Source: Thauera sp. (GTDB lineage Bacteria > Pseudomonadota > Gammaproteobacteria > Burkholderiales > Rhodocyclaceae). From it: 64,000 nucleotides of DNA. Both the position numbers and the translations under genes were made by a program. Numbering within the stretch: the stretch's first letter is position 1; each line of letters starts with the position of its first letter. Below the pieces are notes generated by a model that made no database searches, was not told the origin of the DNA, and saw only the letters and a program-made list of their open reading frames with translations. Where the stretch lies: positions 1 through 64,000 of the forward strand of contig JACKMB010000009.1 of assembly GCA_024235615.1 (NCBI GenBank), written 5' to 3'. Of this stretch, positions 40,860-53,081 are shown piece by piece.

Positions 40860-42242
40860 TTGACACCAGTTTCCCCAAAAGACCGACGGCCCGCTGCGCG
40901 GCCCGGCGGCTCGCCGCGTCCGCGCGCGCCCGGGGTGCGTTCTGCGCCACGTCGTGTCCCGGAACAGCCCATCGACAGCCTCGGCTATGCCCTCGCACGG
41001 GCTGCCGGATTGGTTGCGGGTGTGATCGCTGGCGCCAACCTGACCGACGCCTTCGAGCGCCTGCTGGCCGAGCACCCCGAATGGCCCGAAGCCACGCGCG
41101 GCGCGGTGCGCGATCTGGCCTGGTCCACCTTGCGCGACTACGGGCGCGGTGACGCGATCCTCGCCCGGTTGCTGCACAGTCCGCCGCCGGTCGAGATTCG
41201 GGCGCTTCTGCTGGTCGCCCTGCAGCGCCTGACGCAGCGCCCGGAACAGGCGCACACCGTGGTCGACCAGGCCGTCGGTGCCGCGGCGGTGGCGATGCCG
41301 GGCCTGCGCAACCTGGTCAATGGCGTGCTGCGTAATGCGCTGCGCCGACAGCCGGAGTGGCAGGGCTGGATCGAGGCCGCGCCGGATGCGCGCCACGCCT
41401 TTCCGGCCTGGTGGGTGGCGCGTGTGCACCGCTCCTATCCGCAGGTCTGGCAGGAGGTCCTCGCGGCAGGCAATACCCGCCCGCCCATGGCCCTGCGGGT
41501 CAATTCGCGCCGGGCCACGCTGCCCGCGGTCGAGGCCGAGCTTGCCGAGGCGGGGCTGGAATTCCGCCGCCTCGATAACGACGCGCTGCTGCTCGGCCGC
41601 CCGCTGGCGGTTGCCCGGCTAGTTGGCCATGCCGAAGGCCGACTCTCGGTGCAGGACGCTGGCGCGCAGTGGGCGGCTCACCTGCTCGGCGCACAGGACG
41701 GCGAGCGCGTGCTCGACGCCTGCTCCGCTCCCGGTGGAAAGACCGCACACATCCTGGAGCGCGCTGCAGCGGAGCTGCTTGCGCTGGAACTGGACCCCGT
41801 GCGGGCCGGGCGCGTGGAGCGCAACCTCGCCCGCCTCGGCCTGCGTGCCGAACTGAAGGTCGCCGACTGCCGGCGCCTCGCCTCCTGGTGGGATGGCCGG
41901 CCCTTCGACCGCATCCTCGCCGACGTGCCGTGCTCGGCCTCCGGCGTGGTGCGCCGCCATCCCGACATCAAGTGGCTGCGTCGTGACACCGATATTGCCA
42001 ACTTCGCCGCACAGCAGGCCGAAATACTGGAGGTCCTTTGGCGCACGCTCGCCCCGGGTGGCACAATGCTCTACGTCACCTGCTCGGTGTTCGACGAGGA
42101 GAACGCCGGCCAGATCGCGCGCTTCTGCCTTCGCCATGCGGATGCCGAGCGTCTCCCGATTCGTGGAAATCCAGACCTGCAGCTGCTGCCTTGTGCCGAC
42201 CATGACGGCTTCTATTACGCGCTCCTCCGCAAGCGGCCCTGA
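40860..42242 (+). CDS. rsmB: 16S rRNA (cytosine-967-C5)-methyltransferase
   Basis: RsmB methylates C967 of 16S rRNA. An N-terminal NusB-like RNA-binding domain (about residues 45-170) precedes the SAM-dependent domain with DACSAPGGKTAHILE, the ADVPCSASGVVRRHPDIKW motif and the catalytic YVTCSVFDEENA. The first 40 residues are Arg/Pro-rich. The only suitable start is the TTG at 40860, so the N-terminus is uncertain. The end overlaps the next gene by 41 bases. Confidence 0.94.
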   Translation: MTPVSPKDRRPAARPGGSPRPRAPGVRSAPRRVPEQPIDSLGYALARAAGLVAGVIAGANLTDAFERLLAEHPEWPEATRGAVRDLAWSTLRDYGRGDAILARLLHSPPPVEIRALLLVALQRLTQRPEQAHTVVDQAVGAAAVAMPGLRNLVNGVLRNALRRQPEWQGWIEAAPDARHAFPAWWVARVHRSYPQVWQEVLAAGNTRPPMALRVNSRRATLPAVEAELAEAGLEFRRLDNDALLLGRPLAVARLVGHAEGRLSVQDAGAQWAAHLLGAQDGERVLDACSAPGGKTAHILERAAAELLALELDPVRAGRVERNLARLGLRAELKVADCRRLASWWDGRPFDRILADVPCSASGVVRRHPDIKWLRRDTDIANFAAQQAEILEVLWRTLAPGGTMLYVTCSVFDEENAGQIARFCLRHADAERLPIRGNPDLQLLPCADHDGFYYALLRKRP

Positions 42243-42801
42243 GCGCGCCGTCCGCTTCGTCGTCGGCGTGCTGTTCGCGCTGTTCGCGTTGCTCGCGCAC
42301 GCCGAAAGCGTCATCCGCAGCGCCGAGATCGTGCCCGGGGACGGCGGCTACGTGCTCAACGCCGACATCGAGATCGATCTCAATCCGCGCCTGATCGACG
42401 CGGTCACGCGCGGGGTCTCGCTGTACTTCACCACCGAGGTGGTGATCGAGCGTCCGCGCTGGTACTGGCTCAACGAGACGGTGGCGCGCCGCAGCCTCGA
42501 CTATCGCCTCTACTACCACGCCATCACACGCAGCTACCGGCTCTCGGTCGGCAACCTGCATCAGAATTTCGACGAGCTCGACGCGGCGCTGCGCACCATG
42601 CAGCGCGTGCGCAACTGGCTGGTGGCGGAGACCGACGTGCTGCAGGCCGGCGTCTCGCACGAGGTCTCGCTGCGCTTCCGGCTCGACACCAGCCAGTTGC
42701 CCAAGCCCTTCCAGGTCACTGCGATCGGCAGCAGCGACTGGAACGTCGAGACCGACTGGGTGCGCTGGACCTTCCTTCCGGGCGCGCCGGGGTTCCGATG
42801 A
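42202..42801 (+). CDS. DUF4390 domain protein, exported
   Basis: This 199-residue protein begins with a signal peptide (AVRFVVGVLFALFALLAHA, cleavage likely after AHA), followed by a DUF4390 domain with VLNADIEIDLNPRLIDAV and RWYWLNETVARRSLDYRLYYHAITRSYRL. DUF4390 genes in betaproteobacteria lie next to NtrY-type kinases, as here, and an accessory or sensory periplasmic role is likely. The ATG at 42202 lies inside rsmB; the end overlaps the kinase start by four bases. Confidence 0.88.
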   Translation: MTASITRSSASGPERAVRFVVGVLFALFALLAHAESVIRSAEIVPGDGGYVLNADIEIDLNPRLIDAVTRGVSLYFTTEVVIERPRWYWLNETVARRSLDYRLYYHAITRSYRLSVGNLHQNFDELDAALRTMQRVRNWLVAETDVLQAGVSHEVSLRFRLDTSQLPKPFQVTAIGSSDWNVETDWVRWTFLPGAPGFR

Positions 42802-44915
42802 AGCGCGTCCTGCTCGTCGTCGCAGCTGCGTTGGCGGGGATCTCGCTGTTCCTGCTCACCTCCGCGAGCTCCAACACCACCCTGTTCGCGACCAGCTATC
42901 CCTGGCTGCTCGCCCTCAACGGCGGCATGGCGGTGGTGCTCGCAGCCCTGGTCGGCATGCAGCTGCACCGTCTGGTGCGCGAGCACCGCGAGGGCCAGTT
43001 CGGCTCTCGGCTGAAGATGCGCCTGGTGCTGATGTTCGCGCTCATGGGGGTGGTGCCTGGGTTGGTGATCTACGGCGTGTCCCTGCAGTTCGTGGTGCGC
43101 AGCATCGAGTCCTGGTTCGACGTGCGGGTGGATTCGGCGCTCGAGGGCGGCATCGCGCTCGGACAGAACGCGCTCGACTACCTGGTGAGCCAGGTACGCG
43201 ACAAGTCCGACGACATGGTGCTCGAACTCGAGGGGGCAGGGCAGGGAGCGGGCACCCGGCTGAACCGCCTGCGCGAGCAGGCCGGCATCTCCAGCGCTAC
43301 CATCCTCGCGCCGGGCGGACAAGTCCTGGCCACCGCCGCGGAGTCCGGGCGTACGTTGCTTCCCGATCTGCCGGGCACGGCGGAGCTCCGCCAGGCCCGC
43401 CAGAGTCGCCACTTCCATTCCGTGATCGCCGAGCCCGACGGTCGGCTGGTGATCCGCGTGCTCACCCCGATTCCGTTGCGCACGCTGGCTGGAGAAGCCA
43501 ACCTGCTGATGCTCCAGCAGCCGGTTCCGGAGTCCTTTGGCCGCAATGCCGAGGCCGTGCAGGAGGCGTACCGCGAGTACCAGCAGCTGACGCTCGGCCG
43601 CAGCGGGCTCAAGCGCATCTACACCGTCACGCTGAGCCTGACCCTGTTGCTCGCGCTGCTGGGCGCGCTTGCGGTCGCCGTGCTGATCGCGCGCCGGCTG
43701 GCGCAGCCGCTGCTGATCCTGGCCGAGGGTACCCAGGCGGTCGCGCAGGGTGACTTCAGCCCGCGCCAGGCCTTGCCCGCAAACGACGAGCTCGGCGTGT
43801 TGACCCAGTCCTTCAACCGCATGACCCGCCAGCTCCAGGAGGCGCGCGGCGCCGCCGACCGCAATCGCGCCGAGGTCGAGGCCGCGCGCGCCTACCTCGA
43901 ATCGGTCCTGGCCAACCTGTCGACCGGCGTGCTCGCCTTCTCGGCCGACGGCCATCTGCGTGCGGCCAACCATGGCGCGCTGCAGATCCTCGAGGACGAC
44001 CTTGCCGGATTCGAGGACATCCCGCTCGAGGCCTGGCCGCGGCAAGCGGAGCTCGGGCAGGCCTTGCGAGAAGGCTTCACCGCCAACGAGGGTGACTGGC
44101 AGAAGCAGATGGAGCTTCCGCTCAAGGACCGCCCGCCGCGTACCCTGCTGATCCACGGCTCTCGCCTGCCGGCGAGCACCGGTGGCGGCCTGGTGGTGGT
44201 GTTCGACGACATCTCCAGCCTGATCGCGGCGCAGCGCACCGCGGCCTGGGGCGAGGTCGCGCGTCGGCTCGCCCACGAGATCAAGAACCCGCTCACCCCG
44301 ATCCAGCTCTCGGCCGAGCGCCTGGCCTTCAAGCTCGCCGACCGCCTGGACGACAGCGGGCGCGAGATGCTGGAGCGTGCGACCGGCACGATCGTGAACC
44401 AGGTCGAGGCGATGAAGAACCTGGTGAATGCCTTCCGCGACTACGCTCGACTGCCTGCGCCCCAGCTCGCGCCGCTCGACCTCAATGGCCTGATCCGTGA
44501 GGTGCTGCATCTGTACGAGAGCGCTGCGGTGCAGATCCGCACCGAGTTGGGCAGCACGCTGCCTCCGGTCCAGGGTGACGCGACGCAGATCCGGCAGGTG
44601 ATCCACAACATGCTGCAAAATGCGCAGGACGCGCTCGCCGCGCAGGAAGAAGGGGAGATCGCGGTGATCACCCGTCGCGACGGCGAGAGCGCGCTGCTGC
44701 TGTTCCGCGACAACGGCCCGGGCTTCCCCACCGAGGTCCTGTCGCGCGCCTTCGAGCCCTATTTCACCACCAAGTCTCGTGGTACAGGCCTGGGCCTGGC
44801 GATGGTGAAGAAGATCGTGGACGAGCACGGCGGCGAGGTCCGCCTGAGCAACCGCGAGGGTGGTGGCGCCGAGGTGCGCATCCGCCTGCGGCTGGCCGAA
44901 AACAAGGAAGCATGA
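42798..44915 (+). CDS. ntrY: NtrY-like sensor histidine kinase
   Basis: This 705-residue membrane kinase has three or more N-terminal membrane helices, an extracytoplasmic sensing region (about residues 100-265), another membrane helix (TLLLALLGALAVAVLIARRL), a HAMP domain and a PAS domain. A HisKA domain follows with the phospho-accepting histidine in RRLAHEIKNPLTPIQ near 492, and the ATPase domain carries the N box (MLQNAQDA) and G boxes. It is the partner of the following response regulator. NtrYX pairs sense nitrogen, redox or envelope cues in different species. Confidence 0.92.
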   Translation: MKRVLLVVAAALAGISLFLLTSASSNTTLFATSYPWLLALNGGMAVVLAALVGMQLHRLVREHREGQFGSRLKMRLVLMFALMGVVPGLVIYGVSLQFVVRSIESWFDVRVDSALEGGIALGQNALDYLVSQVRDKSDDMVLELEGAGQGAGTRLNRLREQAGISSATILAPGGQVLATAAESGRTLLPDLPGTAELRQARQSRHFHSVIAEPDGRLVIRVLTPIPLRTLAGEANLLMLQQPVPESFGRNAEAVQEAYREYQQLTLGRSGLKRIYTVTLSLTLLLALLGALAVAVLIARRLAQPLLILAEGTQAVAQGDFSPRQALPANDELGVLTQSFNRMTRQLQEARGAADRNRAEVEAARAYLESVLANLSTGVLAFSADGHLRAANHGALQILEDDLAGFEDIPLEAWPRQAELGQALREGFTANEGDWQKQMELPLKDRPPRTLLIHGSRLPASTGGGLVVVFDDISSLIAAQRTAAWGEVARRLAHEIKNPLTPIQLSAERLAFKLADRLDDSGREMLERATGTIVNQVEAMKNLVNAFRDYARLPAPQLAPLDLNGLIREVLHLYESAAVQIRTELGSTLPPVQGDATQIRQVIHNMLQNAQDALAAQEEGEIAVITRRDGESALLLFRDNGPGFPTEVLSRAFEPYFTTKSRGTGLGLAMVKKIVDEHGGEVRLSNREGGGAEVRIRLRLAENKEA

Positions 44916-44924
44916 CGAAGAAAA

Positions 44925-46172
44925 ATGGCAAAGATTCTGATCGTTGACGACGAAATCGGCATCCGCGAACTGCTCTCGGAGATCCTCCGCGATGAGGGCC
45001 ACGACATCCTGCTCGCCGAGAACGCGACCGCCGCCCGCGCCGCACGCAACGCCGTGCGTCCCGACATGGTGCTGCTCGACATCTGGATGCCCGACACCGA
45101 CGGCATCACCCTGCTCAAGGAGTGGGCGGCCAACGGCCAGCTCAACATGCCGGTGGTGATGATGTCGGGACACGGCACGATCGACACCGCGGTCGAGGCC
45201 ACCCGCATCGGCGCGATCGACTATCTGGAAAAGCCGATCGCGCTGCAGAAGCTGCTCGCCGCGGTCAAGCGCGGGCTGCAACGCCCGCAGGCGCCCGGCG
45301 TGCAGTCGGCGCCCACGCTCGCCGCTTTCCATCGCTCGGTGCCCTTGCGCGAGTTGCGTCGCCGGCTCGAGCAGATCGTCGGCAGCTCGCGCGTGCTGTT
45401 GCTGCGCGTCGGCGCGGGCTCGCTCGCCGAGCTCGTCGCGCGCAGCGTGCAGCCGGCCAACGCGCCCTGGCTCGATCTCGCCGCCGTCACCGCGCCGCTC
45501 GACATCACCCAGCTGCAGGCTACCCAGGGCGGCGTGCTCTTCGTCGGCGAGCTCGCCCGCCTTTCGCGCGCGCAGCAGAAGAACCTCGCCTTCGCGCTCG
45601 ACCGCCTCGAGCGCTACGACCTGCGCCTGGTGGTCGCCACCGAGCGCAGCCTGGAGGCGCTGGTGGGCGAGGGCTGGGAGGAGGGCCTGCTCGCCCGCCT
45701 GTTCGAGGTGAGCCTCGCGCCGCCGTCGATCGCCGACGTGCGCGAGGATCTGCCCGAGCTCGCCAGCCAGATGCTGCTGCACCTGGTGGAGGCCGGCGAG
45801 GTGCCGCTGCGGCGCTTCTCCACCGCGGCGCTCAACCAGCTGCGCAACCTGCCGTGGCCGGGCGGCTATCCCGAGCTGCGCGCCGCGGTGAAGTCGCTCG
45901 CGCTCGGCACGCTGGAGGAGGAGATCGGTGCCGGCGAGGTGCGTCGCCTGCTGCCGCCGGATCTCGGCGCCGGCGCCTGCGGGGTGTCGCTCGACCAGCC
46001 GCTGCGCGAGGCGCGCGAGGCCTTCGAGCGCATGTACTTCGAGCACCACCTCCGCCTCGAGGGCGGCAACATGACGCGCCTGGCGGAGAAGACCGGCCTT
46101 GAGCGCACCCACCTGTACCGCAAGCTCAAGCAGCTGGGCCTGCAGGCCGGGCGGCGGCACGAGGAGTCCTGA
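44925..46172 (+). CDS. ntrX: NtrX-like response regulator with degenerate AAA+ domain
   Basis: The receiver domain (1-120) is intact with D52 as phosphorylation site, the DDE acidic pocket and K103 (LEKP). The C-terminus has a Fis-type helix-turn-helix (EGGNMTRLAEKTGLERTHLYRKLKQLG). The central domain is not a working sigma-54 ATPase: where GETGxGKE should stand the protein reads VGSSRVLLLRVGAGS, and the GAFTGA loop is missing. It is shorter (415 residues) than usual NtrX. It probably acts by DNA binding alone. It lies nine bases after the kinase gene. Confidence 0.9.
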   Translation: MAKILIVDDEIGIRELLSEILRDEGHDILLAENATAARAARNAVRPDMVLLDIWMPDTDGITLLKEWAANGQLNMPVVMMSGHGTIDTAVEATRIGAIDYLEKPIALQKLLAAVKRGLQRPQAPGVQSAPTLAAFHRSVPLRELRRRLEQIVGSSRVLLLRVGAGSLAELVARSVQPANAPWLDLAAVTAPLDITQLQATQGGVLFVGELARLSRAQQKNLAFALDRLERYDLRLVVATERSLEALVGEGWEEGLLARLFEVSLAPPSIADVREDLPELASQMLLHLVEAGEVPLRRFSTAALNQLRNLPWPGGYPELRAAVKSLALGTLEEEIGAGEVRRLLPPDLGAGACGVSLDQPLREAREAFERMYFEHHLRLEGGNMTRLAEKTGLERTHLYRKLKQLGLQAGRRHEES

Positions 46173-46189
46173 GCGCGCCGGGGCCTCCC

Positions 46190-46215
46190 GCACCCGCGCA
46201 GCAGGTCGCGGGTGC
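46190..46215 (+). terminator. GC-rich hairpin after ntrX
   Basis: GCACCCGCG (46190-46198) and CGCGGGTGC (46207-46215) form a perfect nine-base-pair stem with an eight-base loop, 18 bases after the ntrX stop. The lack of a T-run makes it only a probable terminator. Confidence 0.5.
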
Positions 46216-46354
46216 AGGCTGCCGCCACGCGGCTCGCTTCTGTCCGACTGCGGCCCTCCGTGCTCCGATCGGCGTGAGCGCATCGCGCCTGGGTGGCCCG
46301 ACCGGCTGAGTCCGGGCCCTGGCATCCGGGGGTTGCTGCGGCGCAACGTCAGCG

Positions 46355-46383
46355 TTTGCCGGGCCGGGTGGGGGGCGTAGAAT
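46355..46383 (+). promoter_or_regulatory. Probable trkA promoter
   Basis: TTGCCG and, after 16 bases, TAGAAT (46378-46383) fit a sigma-70 promoter about 30 bases before the trkA start codon. This indicates that trkA-trkH are transcribed separately from ntrYX. Confidence 0.5.
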
Positions 46384-46412
46384 CGGCGGCTTGGACACTT
46401 CCGGATACAGCG

Positions 46413-47816
46413 TTGAAGATCATCATTCTGGGTGCAGGCCAGGTCGGCGCCTCGGTGGCCGAGAACCTCGTCTCCGAAGCGAACGACATCACCCTGGTCG
46501 ACACCAGCGAGGAGTATCTCGGCGCGCTGCGCGAACGCCTCGAGATCCGCACCGTATGCGGCAACGGCGCCTCGCCGCGGGTGCTGCGCGAGGCCGGCGC
46601 TGACGATGCCGACCTGCTCATCGCGGTGACCCAGTCCGACCAGACGAACCTGTGCGCCTGTCGCATCGCCAAGGCGCTGTTCAACCTGCCGACGCGGATC
46701 GCGCGCCTGCGCTCGACCGACTACGTCGACCATCCCGAGTTGCTCGACGACGACAACTTCGCGGTCGATTTCTCCATCTGTCCCGAGCAGGTCGTCACCG
46801 ACTACATCAAGCGCCTGATCGCCTTCCCCGAGGCGCTGCAGGTACTGGAGTTCGCCGACGGCGTGGTGAGCCTGATCTGCGTGCGCGCCTTCGAGGGCGG
46901 ACCGCTGGTCGGCCATCCGCTCAAGGCGCTGCGCTTCCACCTGCCCAACGTCGAGGTGCGCATCGCGGCGATCTATCGCAACGGCGAGCCGATCATGCCC
47001 GAGGGCGACACCATCATCCTGCCGGGTGACGAGGTGTTCTGCCTCGCCGCCACGGTGCACATCCGCCAGGTCATGCGCGAGCTGCGGCGTTCCGACCGGC
47101 CGATGCGGCGGATCATGATCGCCGGGGGCGGCAACATCGGTTTCCGCCTGGCGCAGTCGATCGAGGAGAACCACCACGTCAAGATCCTCGAGCTCAACCG
47201 CACGCGCGCCGAGATGCTCGCCTCCCAGCTCTCGCACGCCCTCGTTCTGCGCGGCGACTCGACCGACGAGAAGCTGCTCGAGACCGAGGGCATCGACGAG
47301 ACCGACCTCTTCGTCGCGCTGACCAACGACGAGGAGGACAACATCATGTCCGCCTCGCTCGCCAAGCGCATGGGCGCACGCCGCACGCTCGCACTCATCA
47401 ACCGCAAGAGCTACGTCGACCTGGTCCAGGGCGGCCCGATCGACATCGCGATCTCGCCCGCGCACACCTCGATCGGAACGCTGCTGGCCCACGTGCGGCG
47501 CGGCGACGTGGTCGCGGTGCATAGCCTGCGCCGTGGCGCCGCCGAGGCGCTGGAGATCATCGCCCACGGCAGCAGCAAGGACTCCAAGGTGGTCGGACGC
47601 CCGATCGAGCATATCCCGCTGCCGCGCGGTGCGAGCATCGGCGCGGTGGTGCGTGACGAGCGCAACGAGGAGGGCAGGGTGATCCGGCGCGAGGTGATCA
47701 TCCCGCACCACGACACCGTGATCCGCGAGGATGACCACGTGATCGTGTTCTGTACCAACAAGAAGCTGGTGCAGAAGGTCGAGAAGCTGTTCCAGGTCGG
47801 GTTCCACTTCCTCTGA
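46413..47816 (+). CDS. trkA: Trk potassium uptake system regulatory protein TrkA
   Basis: TrkA is the cytosolic NAD-binding gating subunit of the Trk potassium channel. The protein has two RCK/TrkA-N domains, the first starting LKIIILGAGQVGASVAENL and the second RRIMIAGGGNIGFRLAQS, each followed by a TrkA-C domain. The TTG at 46413 gives 467 residues, the family length, and is placed just after the promoter; the longer frame to 46293 is leader. It is followed by trkH after one base. Confidence 0.96.
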   Translation: MKIIILGAGQVGASVAENLVSEANDITLVDTSEEYLGALRERLEIRTVCGNGASPRVLREAGADDADLLIAVTQSDQTNLCACRIAKALFNLPTRIARLRSTDYVDHPELLDDDNFAVDFSICPEQVVTDYIKRLIAFPEALQVLEFADGVVSLICVRAFEGGPLVGHPLKALRFHLPNVEVRIAAIYRNGEPIMPEGDTIILPGDEVFCLAATVHIRQVMRELRRSDRPMRRIMIAGGGNIGFRLAQSIEENHHVKILELNRTRAEMLASQLSHALVLRGDSTDEKLLETEGIDETDLFVALTNDEEDNIMSASLAKRMGARRTLALINRKSYVDLVQGGPIDIAISPAHTSIGTLLAHVRRGDVVAVHSLRRGAAEALEIIAHGSSKDSKVVGRPIEHIPLPRGASIGAVVRDERNEEGRVIRREVIIPHHDTVIREDDHVIVFCTNKKLVQKVEKLFQVGFHFL

Positions 47817-47817
47817 C

Positions 47818-49293
47818 ATGTCGTCCGACGCCCGCACCCGCGCGTACTACCCTGCGCTCAACGCCCTCGGCCTGATCATCATGATCTTCGGCCTGCTGAT
47901 GAGCTTTCCGCTCATCGTGTCGGCCGTGCTGGGCGACGGTGCGACCCTGGCCTACGACCAGGGCCTGTTCGTGACCTTCGTCGCCGGCCTGCTGCTGTGG
48001 GCGGCGACGCGCAGCAAGCGGCGCGACCTGCGGGTGCATGACGGCTTCCTGCTGGTGGCGGCGACCTGGGTGGTGCTGCCGCTGTTCGGCGCGCTGCCGC
48101 TGTTGGCCTATATCCCCGAGCTCGGCTTCACCGACGCCTACTTCGAGGCGGTGTCCGGCCTGACCGCGACCGGCGCCACCGTGCTGACGGGGCTCGAGCA
48201 CCTGCCGATCTCGATCAACCTGTGGCGCACCTTCATGCACTGGGTCGGCGGCATGGGGGTGATCGTGCTGGTGGTCGCCATCCTGCCGCTGCTGGGCATC
48301 GGCGGCCGCCAGCTCTACAAGGCCGAGGTGCCGACGCCGATGAAGGACTCCAGCCTCACCCCTCGCATCGCGGAGACGGCGAAGGGGCTGTGGCTGACCT
48401 ACGTGCTGCTGACGGTGTCCTGCGGCTTCAGCCTGTGGTGGGTCGGGCTGGAACCGTGGGATGCGGTGATCCACGCGTTCTCCGTCGCCGGCCTGGGCGG
48501 CTTCTCCAACCGCGACGCCTCGCTCGGTCATTTCGACAGTGTGGGCGTCGAGCTGGTCACGATCGGTTTCGCGCTGCTGGCCGGGCTCAACTACGCCACG
48601 CACTATCTCGCGCTGGTGAGGCGATCCTCGGCGCCTTATCGGCGCGACCCCGAGATCCCCTTCTACTTCGGTGTGCTCGCGCTGTCGACGGGCATGCTCA
48701 CCGTGTACCTGCTCGCCCAGGGCGTGTTCTCCGATGTCGGCGAGGCCCTGCGCTACGTGGCTTTCCACGTCGTGTCGATCTCGACCTCGCTCGGGCTTGC
48801 CACCCACGACTACACGCTGTGGCCGATGTTCGCGCAGATCTGGATCCTCTTCCTCGGCAGCTTCGTCGCCTGTTCGGGTTCCACCGGCGGCGGCATCAAG
48901 ATGATGCGCGCGATGATCCTCTACAAGCAGGTGTTCCGCGAGATCGTGCGCTCGCTGCACCCGAACGCGGTGAGGCCGGTGCGCATGGGCAGGAACCCGG
49001 TGCCCGAGAACATCCTGCACGCGGTACTCGGTTTCAGCTTCATGTACATGGTCAGCATCGTCAGCCTGACCCTCGTGCTGTCGGCCGCCGGCCTGGAACT
49101 GGTGACGGCCTTTTCGGCGGTCGTGGCCTGCCTCAACAACACCGGCCCGGGGCTGGGTCTGGTCGGCCCGGCGTCGAACTATCAGGCGCTCGGCGACTTC
49201 CACAAGTGGGTGCTGTGCTTCGCGATGATCCTCGGCCGCCTGGAGATCTTCACCTTCCTGGTCGTGCTCACCCCCACGTTCTGGCGGCGCTGA
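47818..49293 (+). CDS. trkH: Trk system potassium uptake protein TrkH
   Basis: TrkH is the membrane pore subunit for potassium uptake. The 491-residue protein has about ten membrane helices in four pore repeats, with selectivity-filter segments such as SGLTATGATVL, SVAGLGGFSNRD and SCSGSTGGGIKMMR-like (FVACSGSTGGGIKMM). It directly follows trkA, with which it forms the complex. Confidence 0.97.
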   Translation: MSSDARTRAYYPALNALGLIIMIFGLLMSFPLIVSAVLGDGATLAYDQGLFVTFVAGLLLWAATRSKRRDLRVHDGFLLVAATWVVLPLFGALPLLAYIPELGFTDAYFEAVSGLTATGATVLTGLEHLPISINLWRTFMHWVGGMGVIVLVVAILPLLGIGGRQLYKAEVPTPMKDSSLTPRIAETAKGLWLTYVLLTVSCGFSLWWVGLEPWDAVIHAFSVAGLGGFSNRDASLGHFDSVGVELVTIGFALLAGLNYATHYLALVRRSSAPYRRDPEIPFYFGVLALSTGMLTVYLLAQGVFSDVGEALRYVAFHVVSISTSLGLATHDYTLWPMFAQIWILFLGSFVACSGSTGGGIKMMRAMILYKQVFREIVRSLHPNAVRPVRMGRNPVPENILHAVLGFSFMYMVSIVSLTLVLSAAGLELVTAFSAVVACLNNTGPGLGLVGPASNYQALGDFHKWVLCFAMILGRLEIFTFLVVLTPTFWRR

Positions 49294-49393
49294 GCGGGCT
49301 TGCCGCCGCTGCTTGACCGACGACAAGCCCGTTCGGGGCCCGGACAGGCGATAATCCCGCCTTGTGCATGAACGCCCCGATAGAGGACTCGAC

Positions 49394-50464
<1,071 letters not shown>

Positions 50465-50471
50465 GGCTTAC

Positions 50472-50507
50472 CGGGGGCGGGCGGTGCAGGACAGGCTTCC
50501 GCCCCCG
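50472..50507 (+). terminator. Hairpin after hemE
   Basis: CGGGGGCGG (50472-50480) pairs with CCGCCCCCG (50499-50507) around an 18-base loop, eight bases after the hemE stop. A TGTTTTT run occurs only about 20 bases later, so termination is possible but not certain. Confidence 0.4.
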
Positions 50508-50543
50508 CCTGTCAAGCGCGAAATCGTGTTTTTCGGGCTTGAC

Positions 50544-50742
50544 TTATGCACATTCTGCGGTTCCTGCCCGCGGATTTGGCCCGAAATGGGGCTCTATCCC
50601 GAGATTTCTTTAAGCCGTTGAAAATAAAAGGGAAAAAATTCGCGCAATGTTAAGGCATTGTGACGAAAACCCTTACGCGGCGCAGGTTTGAGCCCGATTC
50701 ACCCAGCTTTCCCACAAACTTATCCACAGGTTTTGTGGACAA
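50544..50742. promoter_or_regulatory. AT-rich region with three DnaA boxes before priA
   Basis: The 392-base gap between hemE and priA contains TTATGCACA (50544-50552), TTATCCACA (50720-50728) and, inverted, TTGTCCACA (50734-50742 on the minus strand). The last two face each other five bases apart and could also fold as a nine-pair hairpin. Between them lies an AT-rich stretch (about 50604-50675) with poly-A/T runs that stands out in this GC-rich genome, plus a CAATG/CATTG inverted repeat (50645-50660). It could be an origin-like region or a DnaA-controlled priA promoter. Confidence 0.6.
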
Positions 50743-50856
50743 GCCGAAAGCCCCATTTGCGGCCAGCCACTTGCCCGGCGTTTCCTCGGCCCGTTCTCAT
50801 CGAAATCGCACAAGCTACTGAGCTTGAAGCGGTTTTTATTCAGCCTGCGCTGCCCC

Positions 50857-53031
<2,175 letters not shown>

Positions 53032-53081
53032 GGGCTGCACGGTGTGTCTGGAGGCCGGCAGACGATGGTTCCGGCGTCGGA

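Noticed and set aside
44925-46172. Sigma-54-dependent activator
   Set aside because: Walker A and GAFTGA motifs are missing although the overall NtrX layout is kept.
42561-47837. Minus-strand open frame of 1758 residues opposite ntrY, ntrX and trkA
   Set aside because: Low-complexity H/R/L/Q-rich translation, antisense to three well-supported genes.
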